DNA of 64,000 nucleotides. Origin: Gari tellinella (taxonomy: Eukaryota > Mollusca > Bivalvia > Cardiida > Psammobiidae). The notes beneath the pieces are model-generated. The model did no database searches, was not told the DNA's origin, and worked only from the letters and a program-made list of their open reading frames with translations. Below are positions 20,577 through 31,944 of the stretch, one piece after another. The position numbers and the translations under genes are program-made. Each line of letters starts with the position of its first letter. Position 1 is the stretch's first letter. Where the stretch lies: the NCBI GenBank assembly GCA_922989275.2, contig OV277872.1, positions 29,156,119 through 29,220,118 of the forward strand, in the 5' to 3' direction.

Positions 20577-20881
20577 TTAACCTATTACTCCATAACCTGT
20601 TTCTATTTATTTTTGAACACAAGTTTCCACTTATGTGTAAAGTAAAGCAGAATGCGCCTTAAAGCAAAGTCGGCTTCGCTTTCAGTCTGTTTTAAGATAC
20701 CATCTGCTGGAATAAAAAAAGAAAATATTTCTAATTTTACATATTCATGACTGTATGAATTGTACATATTCATGACTGTATGAATTGTACATATTCATGA
20801 CTGTATGAATTGGAACTACCTTCTTTAGCTGATGAATAAATCAAAGGTGTAAACAGACATATTTATGATGTAATTGGTTAA
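20577..20881. mobile_element. family D element with an internal 25-base triplication
   Basis: TTAACCTATTACTCCATAACC to GATGTAATTGGTTAA. The piece ACATATTCATGACTGTATGA is present three times in tandem (about 20738-20805). Confidence 0.8.
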
Positions 20882-21084
20882 CACAAAGTTTTACTCTCTA
20901 TTACTCAAATATTAATATGCAAGGGAAGTTGTTCATGTTTATTGTAAATTTGCTGCAAGGGAGATCAATCTTGGTTAACATTTCTTCTCACTATATGCAT
21001 GTAGAAGCATTCTTCATAAATCATCAATGGTAAAACAGAGCAAAAGGCTTTAACTCAACTTTACAATTGGCTTATATGTAGATA

Positions 21085-21396
21085 CAGTGGTAAATACGCT
21101 ATTCCTACCCATTTACGCGTTAATCTATGCGTAAGAAACGCATAGTGAACGGTTAACGACCGGTTTACACCGAACGATTTTAATGCGTTTAAACGCGTTA
21201 TTAAATGATTACACCAATGCAGACTCGGCTAAGGGCTCCGTCGGCTAAGTGATGACCCGTTCATCCGGGCTCTTTCAAAAGCGTAAAGAAACGGCTAGGA
21301 TATGCGTTTAACGAAACGGATAATAAACGCGTAAGAAACGTGTAAGAAACGCTTAAGAAACGCGTAAAGTGGGTAGGAATAGCGTATTTACCACTG
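21085..21396. mobile_element. element N: TA target, about 35-bp terminal repeats, CAGTGGTAAATACGC ends
   Basis: CAGTGGTAAATACGCTATTC and its complement bound it, with TA on both sides. It shares CAGTGG with family B but has a different inside, including tandem GTAAGAAACGC-like units at about 21331-21366. Confidence 0.85.
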
Positions 21397-21424
21397 TACA
21401 ACATCTATCAATGCTCACACGTCC

Positions 21425-21683
21425 TTAACCCATTACCTCATAGCCTGCGTCTAGTTTTGAAGACATGTGACAACTTAAAGCAGGTTGAAAGTAAAGCAGA
21501 ATGTGCCTTAAGGCACATTCTACTTTACTTTCAGTCTGCTTTAAGTTATAATCTGGTCGGATATAGAATGCATTTCTTATGGTGCAAATTGATTATTCGT
21601 TACTTGATAAATAAGAATTATGTTCTTCAGTGGATGAATTAATTAGAGGTGTAAAAAGGCATATTTATGGAGGAATGGGTTAA
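21425..21683. mobile_element. family D element
   Basis: TTAACCCATTACCTCATAGCC to GGAGGAATGGGTTAA with a near-perfect class 2 hairpin. Confidence 0.87.
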
Positions 21684-22154
21684 TGCTAGGATATTTTCAA
21701 AGATCTCAAAGTTATCGAATTCCTTAGACACAATCATGTCATATGCTTTTTTTGCGAGATTTTGATTTAATATACATTCAAACGTCTGTTGATTTGCTAT
21801 CTAAGAGAAAATGAACTATCGGATCGGTACAATGGCAGCTATAACTGAGTGACAAAAATAATGCTGAATCGTCCTATCAGGGCAGCACGATCACACATTA
21901 TTTAAATGACATTTAGTTTTAATTAAATATTTAGAGATTGAAACGCCGGGTTCTTTTTACAATCAATGCATTCAATAACATTGTGCATTGAGATAAAATC
22001 AGATAAATTAAAAATAGAAAACAGAATAGGAGAGCTAATTGGCAATACAAAGACTGCTTGAATTGTATGAATATTTGATTTTATAGTTGCTTACCTATAT
22101 AAGAGCTATTGTATTATAGGCTGCAAATTGTGCTTTACGATAGGACAGATTGTA
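21684..22154. other. unique-looking DNA, nothing recognised
   Basis: No terminal repeats, hairpins or exon-like frames were seen. Confidence 0.4.
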
Positions 22155-22550
22155 TTAACACTTTACAGCTGTTTCTACTTTAACCATCAACTTGCTTTAA
22201 CCCATCATCCTATAAATACATCTTTTTAACACTTTAAATTTATTCCTCCACAGAAAATATGGTTCCAATTTATACGCTTATAAATATGTACCATAAGAAA
22301 TAGTTTCTCTATCATTATAGATAGTAGCTTAACGCAGGCTGAAAGAAAAGCAGATACTATCAACCTGCTTTAAGTGGTCACCTGTCTTCAGAAATAGAAA
22401 CAGGCTATGGGGCAATTAGTTAAGCTACTATCTGCTGGAAAATGGAAAATGATTCTTATTATACATGTGCATTACTGTAAAGAGTGGAACTGTTTCCTTC
22501 AATGGGGGAAAAAAGTTGTAAAAAGTTGTATCCATAGCATAATGGGTAAT
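22155..22550. mobile_element. family D element interrupted by another D (22197-22423)
   Basis: The outer hairpin arm ends ACTTGCTTTAA, where an inner D in reverse orientation (CCCATCATCCTATAAATA ... GGGGCAATTAGTTAA) sits. The outer tail resumes GCTACTATCTGCTGG and ends CATAATGGGTAA. Confidence 0.68.
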
Positions 22551-22572
22551 TTAAGACTATGATAATCACCAA

Positions 22573-22639
22573 TTGACCCATTACTTAGTGTATGAATACT
22601 AAGAGGCATAAAAGGTGTATCAATGGAGTAATGGGTTAA
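22573..22639. mobile_element. minimal family D derivative, about 65 bases
   Basis: Only D ends remain (TTGACCCATTAC, GGAGTAATGGGTTAA) around CTTAGTGTATGAATACTAAG, a small new palindrome. Confidence 0.65.
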
Positions 22640-22866
22640 CCCATAACCCCATAGCCTGTTTCTAGTTTTGAAGATTGATTACTACTTAAAGCATGTTGAA
22701 AGTATAGTAGAATCCGCCTTAAGGCACATTTTGCTTTACTTTCAACATGCTGTAAGCTATAATTAGCTAGGATAAAGAAAATGGTTATCATGGTAACTGT
22801 ATAAAGTTGAACTATTTTCTTCAGTGGAGGAATAAATTAAGGGCTATTTATGGGGTAATGGGTTAA
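22636..22866. mobile_element. family D element sharing TTAA with its neighbour
   Basis: TTAACCCATAACCCCATAGCC to ATGGGGTAATGGGTTAA. Its first TTAA is the last TTAA of the minimal copy before it. Confidence 0.83.
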
Positions 22867-23013
22867 ATATTGTTAATACCTTCGCCTTTGAAGTGGTTGG
22901 ATTTACTCTGTAATAGTACTGTTATACATACATGTGCAATGTGCGTAAGTTTATGGGTGATTCTTATAAGATTGTGAAGTTTAAATATATCTATCTGTAC
23001 ATCCCCTATGTTA

Positions 23014-23483
23014 CAGTGCAGGAGATATTATTCTTTACAATTTAACCCATTACCCCATAGCCTGTTTCTAGTTTTGACGCTAGGTGACATCTTAAAGCGG
23101 GTTGAAAGTAAAGCAGAATGCACCTTAAGACGGATTCTGCTTGACTTTTGGCCCGCTTTAAGCTACCATCTGCTAGGATACAGAAAATATTTCTTTTGAT
23201 ACATGTTCATGACTGTATAAATTGGAACTATTTTCTTCAGTGGAGGAATAAATTAGATGTGCTAAAAGGTACTTCTATGGGGAAAAGGGTTAAATTAAAC
23301 ACAAACGAGATGCAAATGCATTACAAAAGAATGTAGCAAATGTCGTTGTTAAGAAATGTCTAGCAGATTATTTTAATCTGAGGGGCAAACAGATTGGTGG
23401 TTGATCTGGCTACTAACTGTTTTTAATGTGCATTATGTTTTTAGCAGTTTGTTTTTTGGGAAAGACGTACATCTTCACCACTG
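23014..23483 (+). mobile_element. family B element interrupted by family D at its TTTAA site
   Basis: CAGTGCAGGAGATATTATTC..ACAATTTAA, D copy, then ATTAAACACAAACGAGATGC to ATCTTCACCACTG. The core is strongly decayed. Confidence 0.7.
23042..23293. mobile_element. family D element nested in B
   Basis: TTAACCCATTACCCCATAGCC to GGGGAAAAGGGTTAA with a class 2 hairpin. Confidence 0.83.
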
Positions 23484-23716
23484 TGCGAGAGCTATGTTGC
23501 ACTTGGAAAATAGATCTGTAACAGATCTATATCAGGAAATTTGTAATCTGTTCTTTGTCTACAGTGCAAACTAGTATACAGTGCAAACTAGATTATATAC
23601 CTGTTGTCATATACGAATGGAATATCAGCATGTGAAATATTTTTGTAGATTTAGCAATTATAAGATGCTTGCAGTATGAGTGACTTGAATTTATTTGAAA
23701 TTATAGCACTAGGGGT

Positions 23717-23973
23717 TTAAACCTGTATCTTTGAACCCTAGTCATGCATATATGCGTCATTTGCAAACAGTGTACCTATGAGGAGTACACTTGTCCTATG
23801 CAAACAGTGTAAACCCTGATCAGAGGGCTCCTTAAGGAGCCCTCTGATCAGGGTCTACACTGTTTGTCATTTTGACATATATTGTAAAAATTCACCCTAA
23901 AAAGTAAAAAATGGACTGGATTAAAATGAAAACTAGAATTGTCCATTTGAGGTTTCAGGGAGGAAAGAGTTAA
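23717..23973 (+). mobile_element. family C element, first of an inverted pair
   Basis: TTTGAACCCTAG near the left and GGGAGGAAAGAGTTAA right. Perfect class 1 hairpin with centre CTCCTTAAGGAG. Confidence 0.85.
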
Positions 23974-24058
23974 GTAACCACAGTGCACCCTCCTGATAAC
24001 GGCCTTCTCAACAATAGTTCCCTACTTACAACAGTGTAAGTTCACTTCAAGTGGTTAC

Positions 24059-24309
24059 TTAACTCTTTCCTCCCTGAAACTTTAAATGGACAATTCCAGT
24101 TTCCATTTTAGAGTAGTCCATTTCTGACTTTTAAGGGTTGATTTTGTCCATGTTTGGCATTGTGACAAACAGTGAAGACCCAGATCAGAGGGCTCCTTTT
24201 GGAGCCCTCTGATCTGGGTCTTCACTGTTTGCATAGGACAAGTGTACTATTCACACATACACTGTTTGAAAAGCACGCCTATATGCGGGACTAGGGTTCA
24301 AAGGGTTAA
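24059..24309 (-). mobile_element. family C element, second of an inverted pair
   Basis: TTAACTCTTTCCTCCCTG left and TTCAAAGGGTTAA right, opposite to its neighbour with an 85-base spacer. Confidence 0.88.
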
Positions 24310-24656
24310 AGCATGTTTAGCTTCCTAATATCATAAACAAATTTGCAATATATTCAGGTAAGGGGCCTAAAGATTATATTTGTTGTGAAGTGAGAGAAAA
24401 TATTTGTATGAATTCCATTGTAACCATTTTACTGCAAGGGAAGTTTTCACCTTGCAATTTTTCTTATGAATTTACATATTATTATGGCGTATACTACATC
24501 TATAAATCGTTATTTTTACCGGTGTAATATGCAGTATTTAGCAAAAATTAGCCCCAGTTACAAGGAGTATAAAAATTATGAAATACTTCAATCCTTATGG
24601 TTGCACCAAACCCTTTGTTGGTACTACTCATTAGAATCATCTTGCAAAAGAGTGTA
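24310..24656. other. AT-rich DNA with half of a family A element at 24590-24656
   Basis: TACTACTCATTAGAATCATC is the left arm of a class 3 hairpin without its partner. Nothing else is recognised. Confidence 0.4.
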
Positions 24657-24849
24657 CAGGGCTCCAGATAAAAGGGAGTGGAAAGAACAAATCCAGTGTT
24701 TTCTCACTCATATCAGTACCAAATCCTATGGTGTTACTACTCATTAGAATCGTCTCGAAGAGACGATTCTAATGAATAGTAACACCATAGGGTTTAACAC
24801 AGAAATAAAGATATTAATTTTTGAAATTCTCCCCTTATCTGGAGCTCTA
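24657..24849. mobile_element. family A element
   Basis: CAGGGCTCCAGATAAAAG and TTATCTGGAGCTCTA ends, perfect class 3 hairpin. Confidence 0.83.
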
Positions 24850-25194
24850 GTGTTGTAGTGCCAGCTTAGGGTTTGGTTATGACGTAAATGAGGAAACGTT
24901 GAAAATGATTTACTTCTGTCCCATTGATCTGGAGCCATGTTTAATGAGTGTTTGTGTGCAGTATGAAATAGAGTTTTACTCATATTCTTTGATTGAATCA
25001 AATTGTTTAGAATGAACACATACACTGTCTTTCCAAATATGGTGTTTATGCATTTCTTGACCAAAGAAATCTAGTACAGTATATCTCAAAACCGAACTTC
25101 TAGAAACGGGAAGTCTCTGCATAAAAAACAAATAATTTTTTTATCCCAAAATATTTTTTTCAACTGATTAACACATTATTCAACCAAGGCTAGT
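24850..25194. other. no gene or element recognised
   Basis: AT-rich DNA. A minus-strand frame through here begins in a family A copy and has no family features. Confidence 0.35.
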
Positions 25195-25547
25195 AAAGAC
25201 TCTAGTGACAGACTAATGTTAAATACCGGACAACAGAAATGCAGAAAGTTCCTTTAAGAGCTTTCTGCATTACTGATGACCAACATTAACCCATTACCCC
25301 ATAGCCTGTTTCCAGTTTTTGAAGAGAAGTGACCACTTAAAGCAGGTTGGAAGTAAAGCAGAATGTGCCTTAAGGCACATTCTGCTTTACTTTCAGCCTG
25401 CTTTAAGCTACCATTTGCTACAATGTAGAAAATAAATATTTCTTATGCTACATATACATGACTGTATAATGTGGAACTACATGTATTGTCTTCAGTAGAA
25501 TAATAAACTAAAGGTGTAAAAAAGCATATTTATGGGGTAATGGGTTA
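25195..25547. mobile_element. class 2 hairpin (J-like) followed by a family D element at TTAA 25286
   Basis: AATGCAGAAAGTTCC/AGAGCTTTCTGCATT hairpin, then TTAACCCATTACCCCATAGCC to ATGGGGTAATGGGTTA. Confidence 0.75.
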
Positions 25548-25979
25548 TTTGTTAAAGACATCTCCTGGCGACCTTTCGATCATAACACCTAACAAGCTAT
25601 CAAATCATGCAGCCACGTGCAAGTTTTGTCCTTACTGCTATCTTGTCTAGGGATAAATTCATCCAAGCGTTTCATGTGAAGCCCGTACCTTAAACTTGTT
25701 AGTTTGGTTAGTAAAACCTTGAGTGTGAGTATGTGAGGGCCTCTCTAGACAAGATTAGTTTAGTTACCTGGATTTTCACACCATCTGAGATTGATGACAC
25801 CTTGTGAATCATGCTTTTTCTCACCAATCGATGAATGGGCTGGTGGTCTCTCAATGGACTGAGGAAAAGTCTTTAAGCAACTGTAACTAGTATATTATTC
25901 TTATCAACTTATCATAAAAAGCATGTCTATGTTCTGGTGAAGCAAAGTGAGTTTTACACTACATGTATACAAAGATCTC
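25548..25979. other. unique-looking DNA, nothing recognised
   Basis: No exon, tRNA-like or inverted repeat signal was seen. Confidence 0.35.
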
Positions 25980-26129
25980 GGGGCTCCAGATAAGAGGAAG
26001 TTAACTGAACAAATTCAATATTTTCTCACTCATTTCAGCACCAATCCTATAGTGAGTAGTAACACCATAGGGTTTAATGCAGAAATAAATATTTAAGTTT
26101 ATGAAAAACTACCCTAATCTGGAGCCCTG
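25980..26129. mobile_element. family A element with the hairpin core removed
   Basis: GGGCTCCAGATAAGAGG and ATCTGGAGCCCTG ends. ACCAATCCTATA is joined straight to GTGAGTAGTAACACC, deleting the central palindrome. Confidence 0.8.
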
Positions 26130-26166
26130 TAAAGTTATAAACATATAATCTATATCCAAAACTGTG

Positions 26167-26417
26167 TTAACTCTTTCCTCCCTGAAACGTTAAATGGACA
26201 ATTCCAGTTTCCAATTTAGTCTAGTCCATTTCTGACTCTTAAGGGTTGTTTTTGTCAATGTTTTGCATTATGACAAACAGTGAAGACCCAGATCAGAGGG
26301 CTCCATAAGGAGCCCTCTGATCTGGGTATTCACTGTTTGCATAGGACAAGTGCACTTTTCACATGTTTACTGTTTGAAAAGGACGCCTGTATGCGGGACT
26401 AGGGTTCAAAGTGTTAA
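26167..26417 (-). mobile_element. family C element
   Basis: TTAACTCTTTCCTCCCTG to TTCAAAGTGTTAA, with a near-perfect class 1 hairpin. Confidence 0.88.
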
Positions 26418-26589
26418 GTTAGGGTTAACTCTTTGCAGGTGAAATGTGAAATTGTTTCTATTATTATGTGGCCTTTAAATTTGTCTTAACCTGTTCCCCC
26501 ATAAATACACCTTTTTTTTCACATAACTTTCCTCTTATTTATCCCTCCATAAAAATAGTTTCAATTTATTAAGTTATGATTGTGTGCTA

Positions 26590-26879
26590 TTAATATTCCA
26601 AAAACTAGATTTTTTTTTTTCTGCATTAAACCCTATGGAGTGTTCAAGACGAATTTTATGAGTAGTCACGTCATAGGCTTTGTTGCTGAAATGAGTGAGA
26701 ATTAAAAAAATACATGCAATACCTGGGGCTCGTTTCATGAAACTTTGTTTGACAAAAATGGTCATAAGTCAAATACATTTAATTTCTGATTTCTCTGTCT
26801 AATCATGTTTTGTGACAACTCTTTGGAATCGTCTTTTCAAGACATTTCCAAGAAGATGTCAGAAGATAGGATTAGATCA
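26590..26879. mobile_element. remnants of a family A and a family E element, side by side
   Basis: CTGCATTAAACCCTATGG..GTCATAGGCTTTGTTGCTG is A. GGGGCTCGTTTCATGAAACT..AAGATAGGATTAGATC is the left two thirds of E. Confidence 0.6.
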
Positions 26880-28262
26880 GACCCCTGGAGCTGTAGAAGT
26901 TGATGGGCACTAGATTTGGAGTGCCATGGTCTATTTTCTTATAACATGTGATGTTTTGTAGCTGATGTAAGATTTTTATCCTACCTCTTGGAGAAAGCTC
27001 TAATGTTGGATTGCCTATAGCAGCTTTTAGCCCCTGCAAAAAGCTTAACTTATAATGTAGAAGGCACATTCTGCTGTTGTTTTATTCTTTACCAAGGCCA
27101 GTTGTATATTTTAGATGTTTGTATGGCAAATATATATATATATGTGATGTTTTAACAATTTCTTCAGAGTAAGTATGGTAGAAAAATTTAGTGTGGATGA
27201 TCTATATCTATTTAGTTCTATTTTAATACACATTACCGGTATCTGTTCTTGTTTTAGACAGATAAATGTCATATAGATTAGCTTGATAGATTCTGCTTGA
27301 TCAGTATCATATTCAATAATGAAATATTTTTCTAGGAGTTTGACCAATATTCACATGATTTGGCTTCGCTGTGAGTAAGAGAAGTTGCTGGAGCTTTCTG
27401 CATTCTGTTTATAACATATTCAGTTGTGATATGACTTATCGAGAATGTCATATTTCTACAATAAATGACTACCTAGTCCATGTTTAAGGTTTTGACTGTA
27501 ACACTACAATGGTGAAGCTATTCTTCTTTCCTGTTTAAAGGCAAATGAAACGCGAATGTATTGCAACAAAAAAGACTTTGAGATAATTTTGACTTTTCAT
27601 TTTAATTTGAGTAGCAAATAATGTGGAGCCTAAGCAGACAAAACTATTTATTTTTGGATATACCCCCCTTATCTGGGGCCCTGTCAGGTTGCTGGTTAAG
27701 TTGGAGAAAGGGATAATTCACAAAGGCTAGCTCTATCTTATATCTGTATGTCACTGGATTGTTTCCCCTGCAATGTATACATGTGCTGTTTACCTTACTT
27801 GACTATCTTTTTAAAAAGACAACAACTTGTTTTAATCATTTGTTACTTTGTCTCTGTTGTTATTGTTTTATGACTCTTGTTGATATTTTATATTTTCTTC
27901 TCTGTTAATGTAGTGTAGATGTAGATCATTAGCCATATGTTTTATCAAGTGTTGAATGTTTGTAATTTTGTTCGCATTTTCCATTTATAGGGTATTGTAC
28001 AAGGTGGAAAGACATTTACTTAACCTGTTACTATAGCAACCTTTTTCCATCTGTATGTGTGAAGGGTATTGCTGATATGGATGAAAACAAAACAGCTGCT
28101 TCTTGAAACATGGACACTACTATATCTTAATATTGTACGAAAGAACATTAATTTTATGGCTTTTCTATTTCAAAACCAAATTGCAATGTGCAAAATTGAA
28201 TGGTCGAACATACATGTAGTTGCATAAAGTGTTTAAAAATTGTTTTTTTGCGGTCTTAATGA
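26880..28262. other. mostly unique-looking DNA with a partial family B element at 27507-27645
   Basis: The B piece starts CAATGGTGAAGCTATTC and keeps one core arm (GTGGAGCCTAAGCAGAC). A short AT repeat lies at 27128-27142. I see no gene. Confidence 0.4.
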
Positions 28263-28509
28263 TAACACATTCAACCCTAGTGATGAGTATACTCAATTTA
28301 CAAATAGTGTACTTGTGAGGATTATATACACTTATCCCATGCAAACAGTGTCAACCCTGATCAGAGGGCTCCTTAAGGAGCCCTCTGATCAGGGTCGACA
28401 TGGTTTGTCATTTTGAAATATATTGTTCAAATCAACCCTAAATTGTCAAAAATGAACTAGACTTATTTTGAAATTGTCCATTAAAAGTTATAGGGGTGAA
28501 TGAGTTCAA
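28263..28509 (+). mobile_element. family C element
   Basis: CACATTCAACCCTAG start and GGGGTGAATGAGTTCA end. Class 1 hairpin CCTGATCAGAGGGCTCC with TTAA centre. Confidence 0.8.
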
Positions 28510-28615
28510 TAATTTTAAATCCGATATTGATAGCAAGGGTTGGAGCTGAGACCCATTTGATTTTTGACAATTATTGTAAACTGCACTTTAATTGGTTTGA
28601 AAACATTGGAATACT

Positions 28616-28675
28616 GGTAAACAGTTTGGATTCTGATCAGCCTCTGATAGGTATCCAAACTGTTTGTGATTAAGT
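28616..28675. repeat. solo class 1 hairpin, shortened centre
   Basis: AAACAGTTTGGATTCTGATC, short centre, then GGTATCCAAACTGTTT. Confidence 0.6.
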
Positions 28676-28875
28676 TGCGAATACCAGTGTATTCATTATA
28701 AGGATTGAAAGGTAAATATACGACCCATGCCATGAGAAAACGAGACTTATTGCATTGCCAAAAACAGTGAAGATATGTCACACAGGGTTGCATGTCTTAT
28801 CAAGGTCTACAATGTTGTTCAGGTTAGAGAGATATTGCAATGTATAAACTTGCAAGTGATCCCGAACAGACCGTT

Positions 28876-29066
28876 CAAGACTCCAATAAGGGGTATTTGA
28901 AAACTAAAATCTTTATCTCTCATTAAACCCTATGGTATCACTACTCGTTTAAATTGTCTCTTTGAAACGATTCTAATGAGCAGTTACACCATAGGCCTAA
29001 GTGCTGAAACGAGCAAGAAAACTTTGGATTTGTTCGGTTTTCTCCCTCTTAAAATTATGGAGCCCT
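28876..29066. mobile_element. family A element
   Basis: CAAGACTCCAATAAGG and TTATGGAGCCCTG ends with a diverged class 3 hairpin. It is the last A copy in the window. Confidence 0.75.
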
Positions 29067-29223
29067 GTTTCTGATGCCACATTATTAATATTTTACACAG
29101 CATTTGGCCAGGTCTGCACCATTGAAATACAACAACTTTACAAGTTTAGTTACTATTTCTCATGGTATGGGTTATTTCTTTTCTTATAAATGCAAACATC
29201 TTGAATAGTCTTTTTAGAAGCTA

Positions 29224-29693
29224 TTGACTCATTCACCCCTGAAACTTTTAATAGGCAATTCCAATTTCCAAATAAATAACAAAATATTTCAAAATGACAA
29301 ACAGTGTAGACCCATTGATCAGAGGATCAGAGGGCTCCTTAATTAATTAACCCTTTCAACCCTAAATATATATTGTGGGTATTTATTATCCTTTTGGACT
29401 CTTCTAGTACAGGCATTTTGAACCAGTCTACTGTTGCATTTCTGATATGACAACAAAAAGGATGAAACTATCAAACAGTGTAGACCCTGATCAGAGGGGT
29501 CCTATAGGAGCCCTCTGATCAGGGTCTACACTGTTTGCATATGTAATTAGTAATCTCTACAGAGGGCTGTAGGGTTGGGGGTGTTAAGGAGCCCTCTGAT
29601 CAGGGTCTACACTGTTTGCATAGGACAAGTGTAATCACAGGTACACAGTTTGTACATGACGAGTAGACTCGTCGCTAGGGTTGAATGTATTAA
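29224..29693 (-). mobile_element. family C element interrupted in its hairpin loop by a C variant
   Basis: ACTCATTCACCCCTG start and GCTAGGGTTGAATGTATTAA end. The left arm ends GGGCTCCTTAA and the right arm begins TTAAGGAGCCC. Confidence 0.78.
29347..29587 (-). mobile_element. family C variant inserted in a C loop
   Basis: TTAACCCTTTCAACCCT left, GGGTTGGGGGTGTTAA right, own class 1 hairpin inside. Same subfamily as 1724-1969. Confidence 0.8.
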
Positions 29694-29949
29694 GAGACAT
29701 GTCGGCTATTTCTTCCTCATCTGAATTCAGACTGTTGATAAATTGGTGTGGCATGGTTGTGATAAGGTGGCGTTCAAATGTTCAAATGTTCTTCGTAGAG
29801 TAAACTAACTGAAATAGGAGTGACTTGAAATACACGGTGTAAATGGTATAGAGCGACGATAAGTTGAATAAATTGATTTTTGAAAAAATAAAGTATATAT
29901 TACCACGTCAATGAATTGTCTCCTATTATCTACCCCAATCGGGCAGTTA

Positions 29950-30195
29950 CAGTGGAGAATCTGTTATTCTTTCCCGATAAACGCGTTTACGCGAAAACTA
30001 TTTTTTCTTTTACAAACAGTTTGGAGCCAGATCAGACGCCGGGTAACCCGGCGTCTGATCAGGCTCCAAACTGTTTGCCACCAAGATAAAGATGAATTAT
30101 CAGAATTGTCAAAAAGTTGTACTTTTCTACGTTTTAGTGTTTTGCGTTTGCGTACGTTTGCGTTTAAACGGGAAAGAATAACAGATTCTCCACTG
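29950..30195 (-). mobile_element. family B element
   Basis: CAGTGGAGAATCTGTTATTC and complement, TA flanks, intact core GACGCCGGGTAACCCGGCGTC. Confidence 0.92.
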
Positions 30196-30229
30196 TAAAC
30201 TCTGCATTGCCTAACCCCCGTGTACAATA

Positions 30230-30482
30230 CAGCGCTCCCTCCCTACAACAGCCCTCCCAACAACGACCACATCCTTACAACGACCCTTACTGCTGTTCCC
30301 CAAACAAGACATTTATGTCGAACCTTACCGTCTGCTTAAATTCGTCGTCTGCTATTGTTCTCAACGTTTCATATAAGTGGACATATTGATAGAATAAATA
30401 TAATGACGAGTCACAAACAGCTTAATTGAACCCAGATCAGACTTTACGTTACATCTTATCTGGATTCAAGCTGTTTGCAAAT
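30230..30482. mobile_element. family G element, left part, with class 1 hairpin
   Basis: CAGCGCTCCCTCCCTACAAC left end after TA; hairpin CAAACAGCTTAATTGAACCC..CAAGCTGTTTG at 30411-30480. No right end was found. Confidence 0.55.
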
Positions 30483-30568
30483 GTGGCGCCTCATTTACAG
30501 GGTACATTTGACGCGAACACACGTCCTATATACGAACAGGATAGATCAAGATCAGACTGACCATTCTA

Positions 30569-30819
30569 TTAACCCTTTGAACCCTAGTCCCGCATATTGG
30601 CATCCTTTTCAAACAGTGTACATGTGAATAGTACACGTGTCCTATGCAAACAGTGAAGACCCAGATCAGAGGGCCCCGAAAGGAGCCCTCTGATCAGGGT
30701 CTTCACTGTTTGTCATAATGCCAAACATTGACAAAAACAACCCTTAAAAGTCAGAAATGGACTAGACTTAAATGGAAACTGGAATTGTCCATTTAAAGTT
30801 TTAGGGAGGAAAGAGTTAA
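30569..30819 (+). mobile_element. family C element
   Basis: TTAACCCTTTGAACCC to GGGAGGAAAGAGTTAA. The two hairpin arms differ at one position (CCAGATCAG against CCTGATCAG). Confidence 0.9.
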
Positions 30820-31093
30820 GTTGAAGGATACATGTCGTTAAAATCATTCTAAAGCGCTAATGTCGTGGAATAAACAAAACCACTCTATTGTGAGGAGGGC
30901 GGGGTTTATATGTTAACATATTATTTTATGTCGAGGGATGGGTAAAACCTTTCTAAGGCGTTGTATAAGCTTTCTGATTTACTTTCATCCTGCTTTTGGC
31001 ACATGCATGCCACATTCGTGGAACGGGTCACTAATGCGTATTAAATCAAGCATTTTGTAGCCTAGCATTCGATGTCTCCCGTCAAAATGTTTA

Positions 31094-31220
31094 CAGCGGA
31101 GAAGACAGTTAGTTGTTCCCAAAACGTTAAGAATATTATTTCAATCGCAAACAGTTTGTTTGCCACTCAGAGTAAGATAATAAACAGTCAGCATTGTCAT
31201 AATGTTGTCATTTTCCACTG
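31094..31220 (-). mobile_element. family B element with the hairpin core removed
   Basis: CAGCGGAGAAGACAGTTAG left and TTTTCCACTG right. GCAAACAGTTTG is joined directly to TTTGCCACTCAG, removing the core. Confidence 0.72.
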
Positions 31221-31412
31221 TACGGGTAACAGGGTAGAAGACAACTCGAGTTATTTCCCTTACACCACGTCCTATATCGCAACCAACTCATTAACCTTAA
31301 CCCAATCATGTCAAGCATAGGTTCTTCCATGCATACATATTGGATGCTTCCTTTTTGTTTGAAGGGGTGCCTAGCTTACTTTTCATTTTGAGTTTATTTT
31401 TATAGAAATCCC

Positions 31413-31484
31413 TGTTTGCAAACCGTGCTGACTCGGATCAGACGCCGCATCAGACGGCTGACCTGAGTTAGCACTGTTTGCTTA
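31413..31484. repeat. solo class 1 hairpin, mispaired centre
   Basis: TTTGCAAACCGTGCTGACTC..GAGTTAGCACTGTTTGC. Confidence 0.55.
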
Positions 31485-31516
31485 AATGTCCCTATTATGG
31501 GACGCTAGACACAAAT

Positions 31517-31684
31517 GAGTCTATTTCCCATTGATACCTAGACTATAGTGAGGAGTATCCTTTACAAGCAGTGTATCTGTGAAAAGTACACTTGTCCCAT
31601 GCAAAATGTATAGATGCACGAGCCCTTTCATCAGGATATACACTGTTAGCAAATTATTCATACTGCTTCCCAACATAGAAAGGG
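31517..31684. mobile_element. decayed family C element
   Basis: The GTGAAAAGTACACTTGTCCC segment and a half-hairpin mark it. Confidence 0.45.
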
Positions 31685-31944
31685 TTGACCCTTTCACTGC
31701 CAAATTTTTCGTGAGACCCCCCCCCCCCCTCCCCCCCTTCACCGTTTCACTGTCGTCTGCTTAAATTTTGTTGTCAGCAATGTCGATCCAAAGTGAAAAA
31801 TAAGGCAGTTTGACTGAAAAAAAAAATCAAAATGAGTGTCAAACAGTTTGGGTCCTGATCAGGCGCCACGTAATGTGGCGTCTGATCAGGATCCAAACTG
31901 TATGAAAACGCGCTTTTAAGCGTCATTGATGGTGAAAGGGTTAA
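31685..31944. mobile_element. family F element with a C-homopolymer expansion
   Basis: ACCCTTTCACTGCC left and GGTGAAAGGGTTAA right. Class 1 hairpin with CCACGTAATGTGG centre. A C-rich run at 31717-31738 is internal. Confidence 0.78.
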
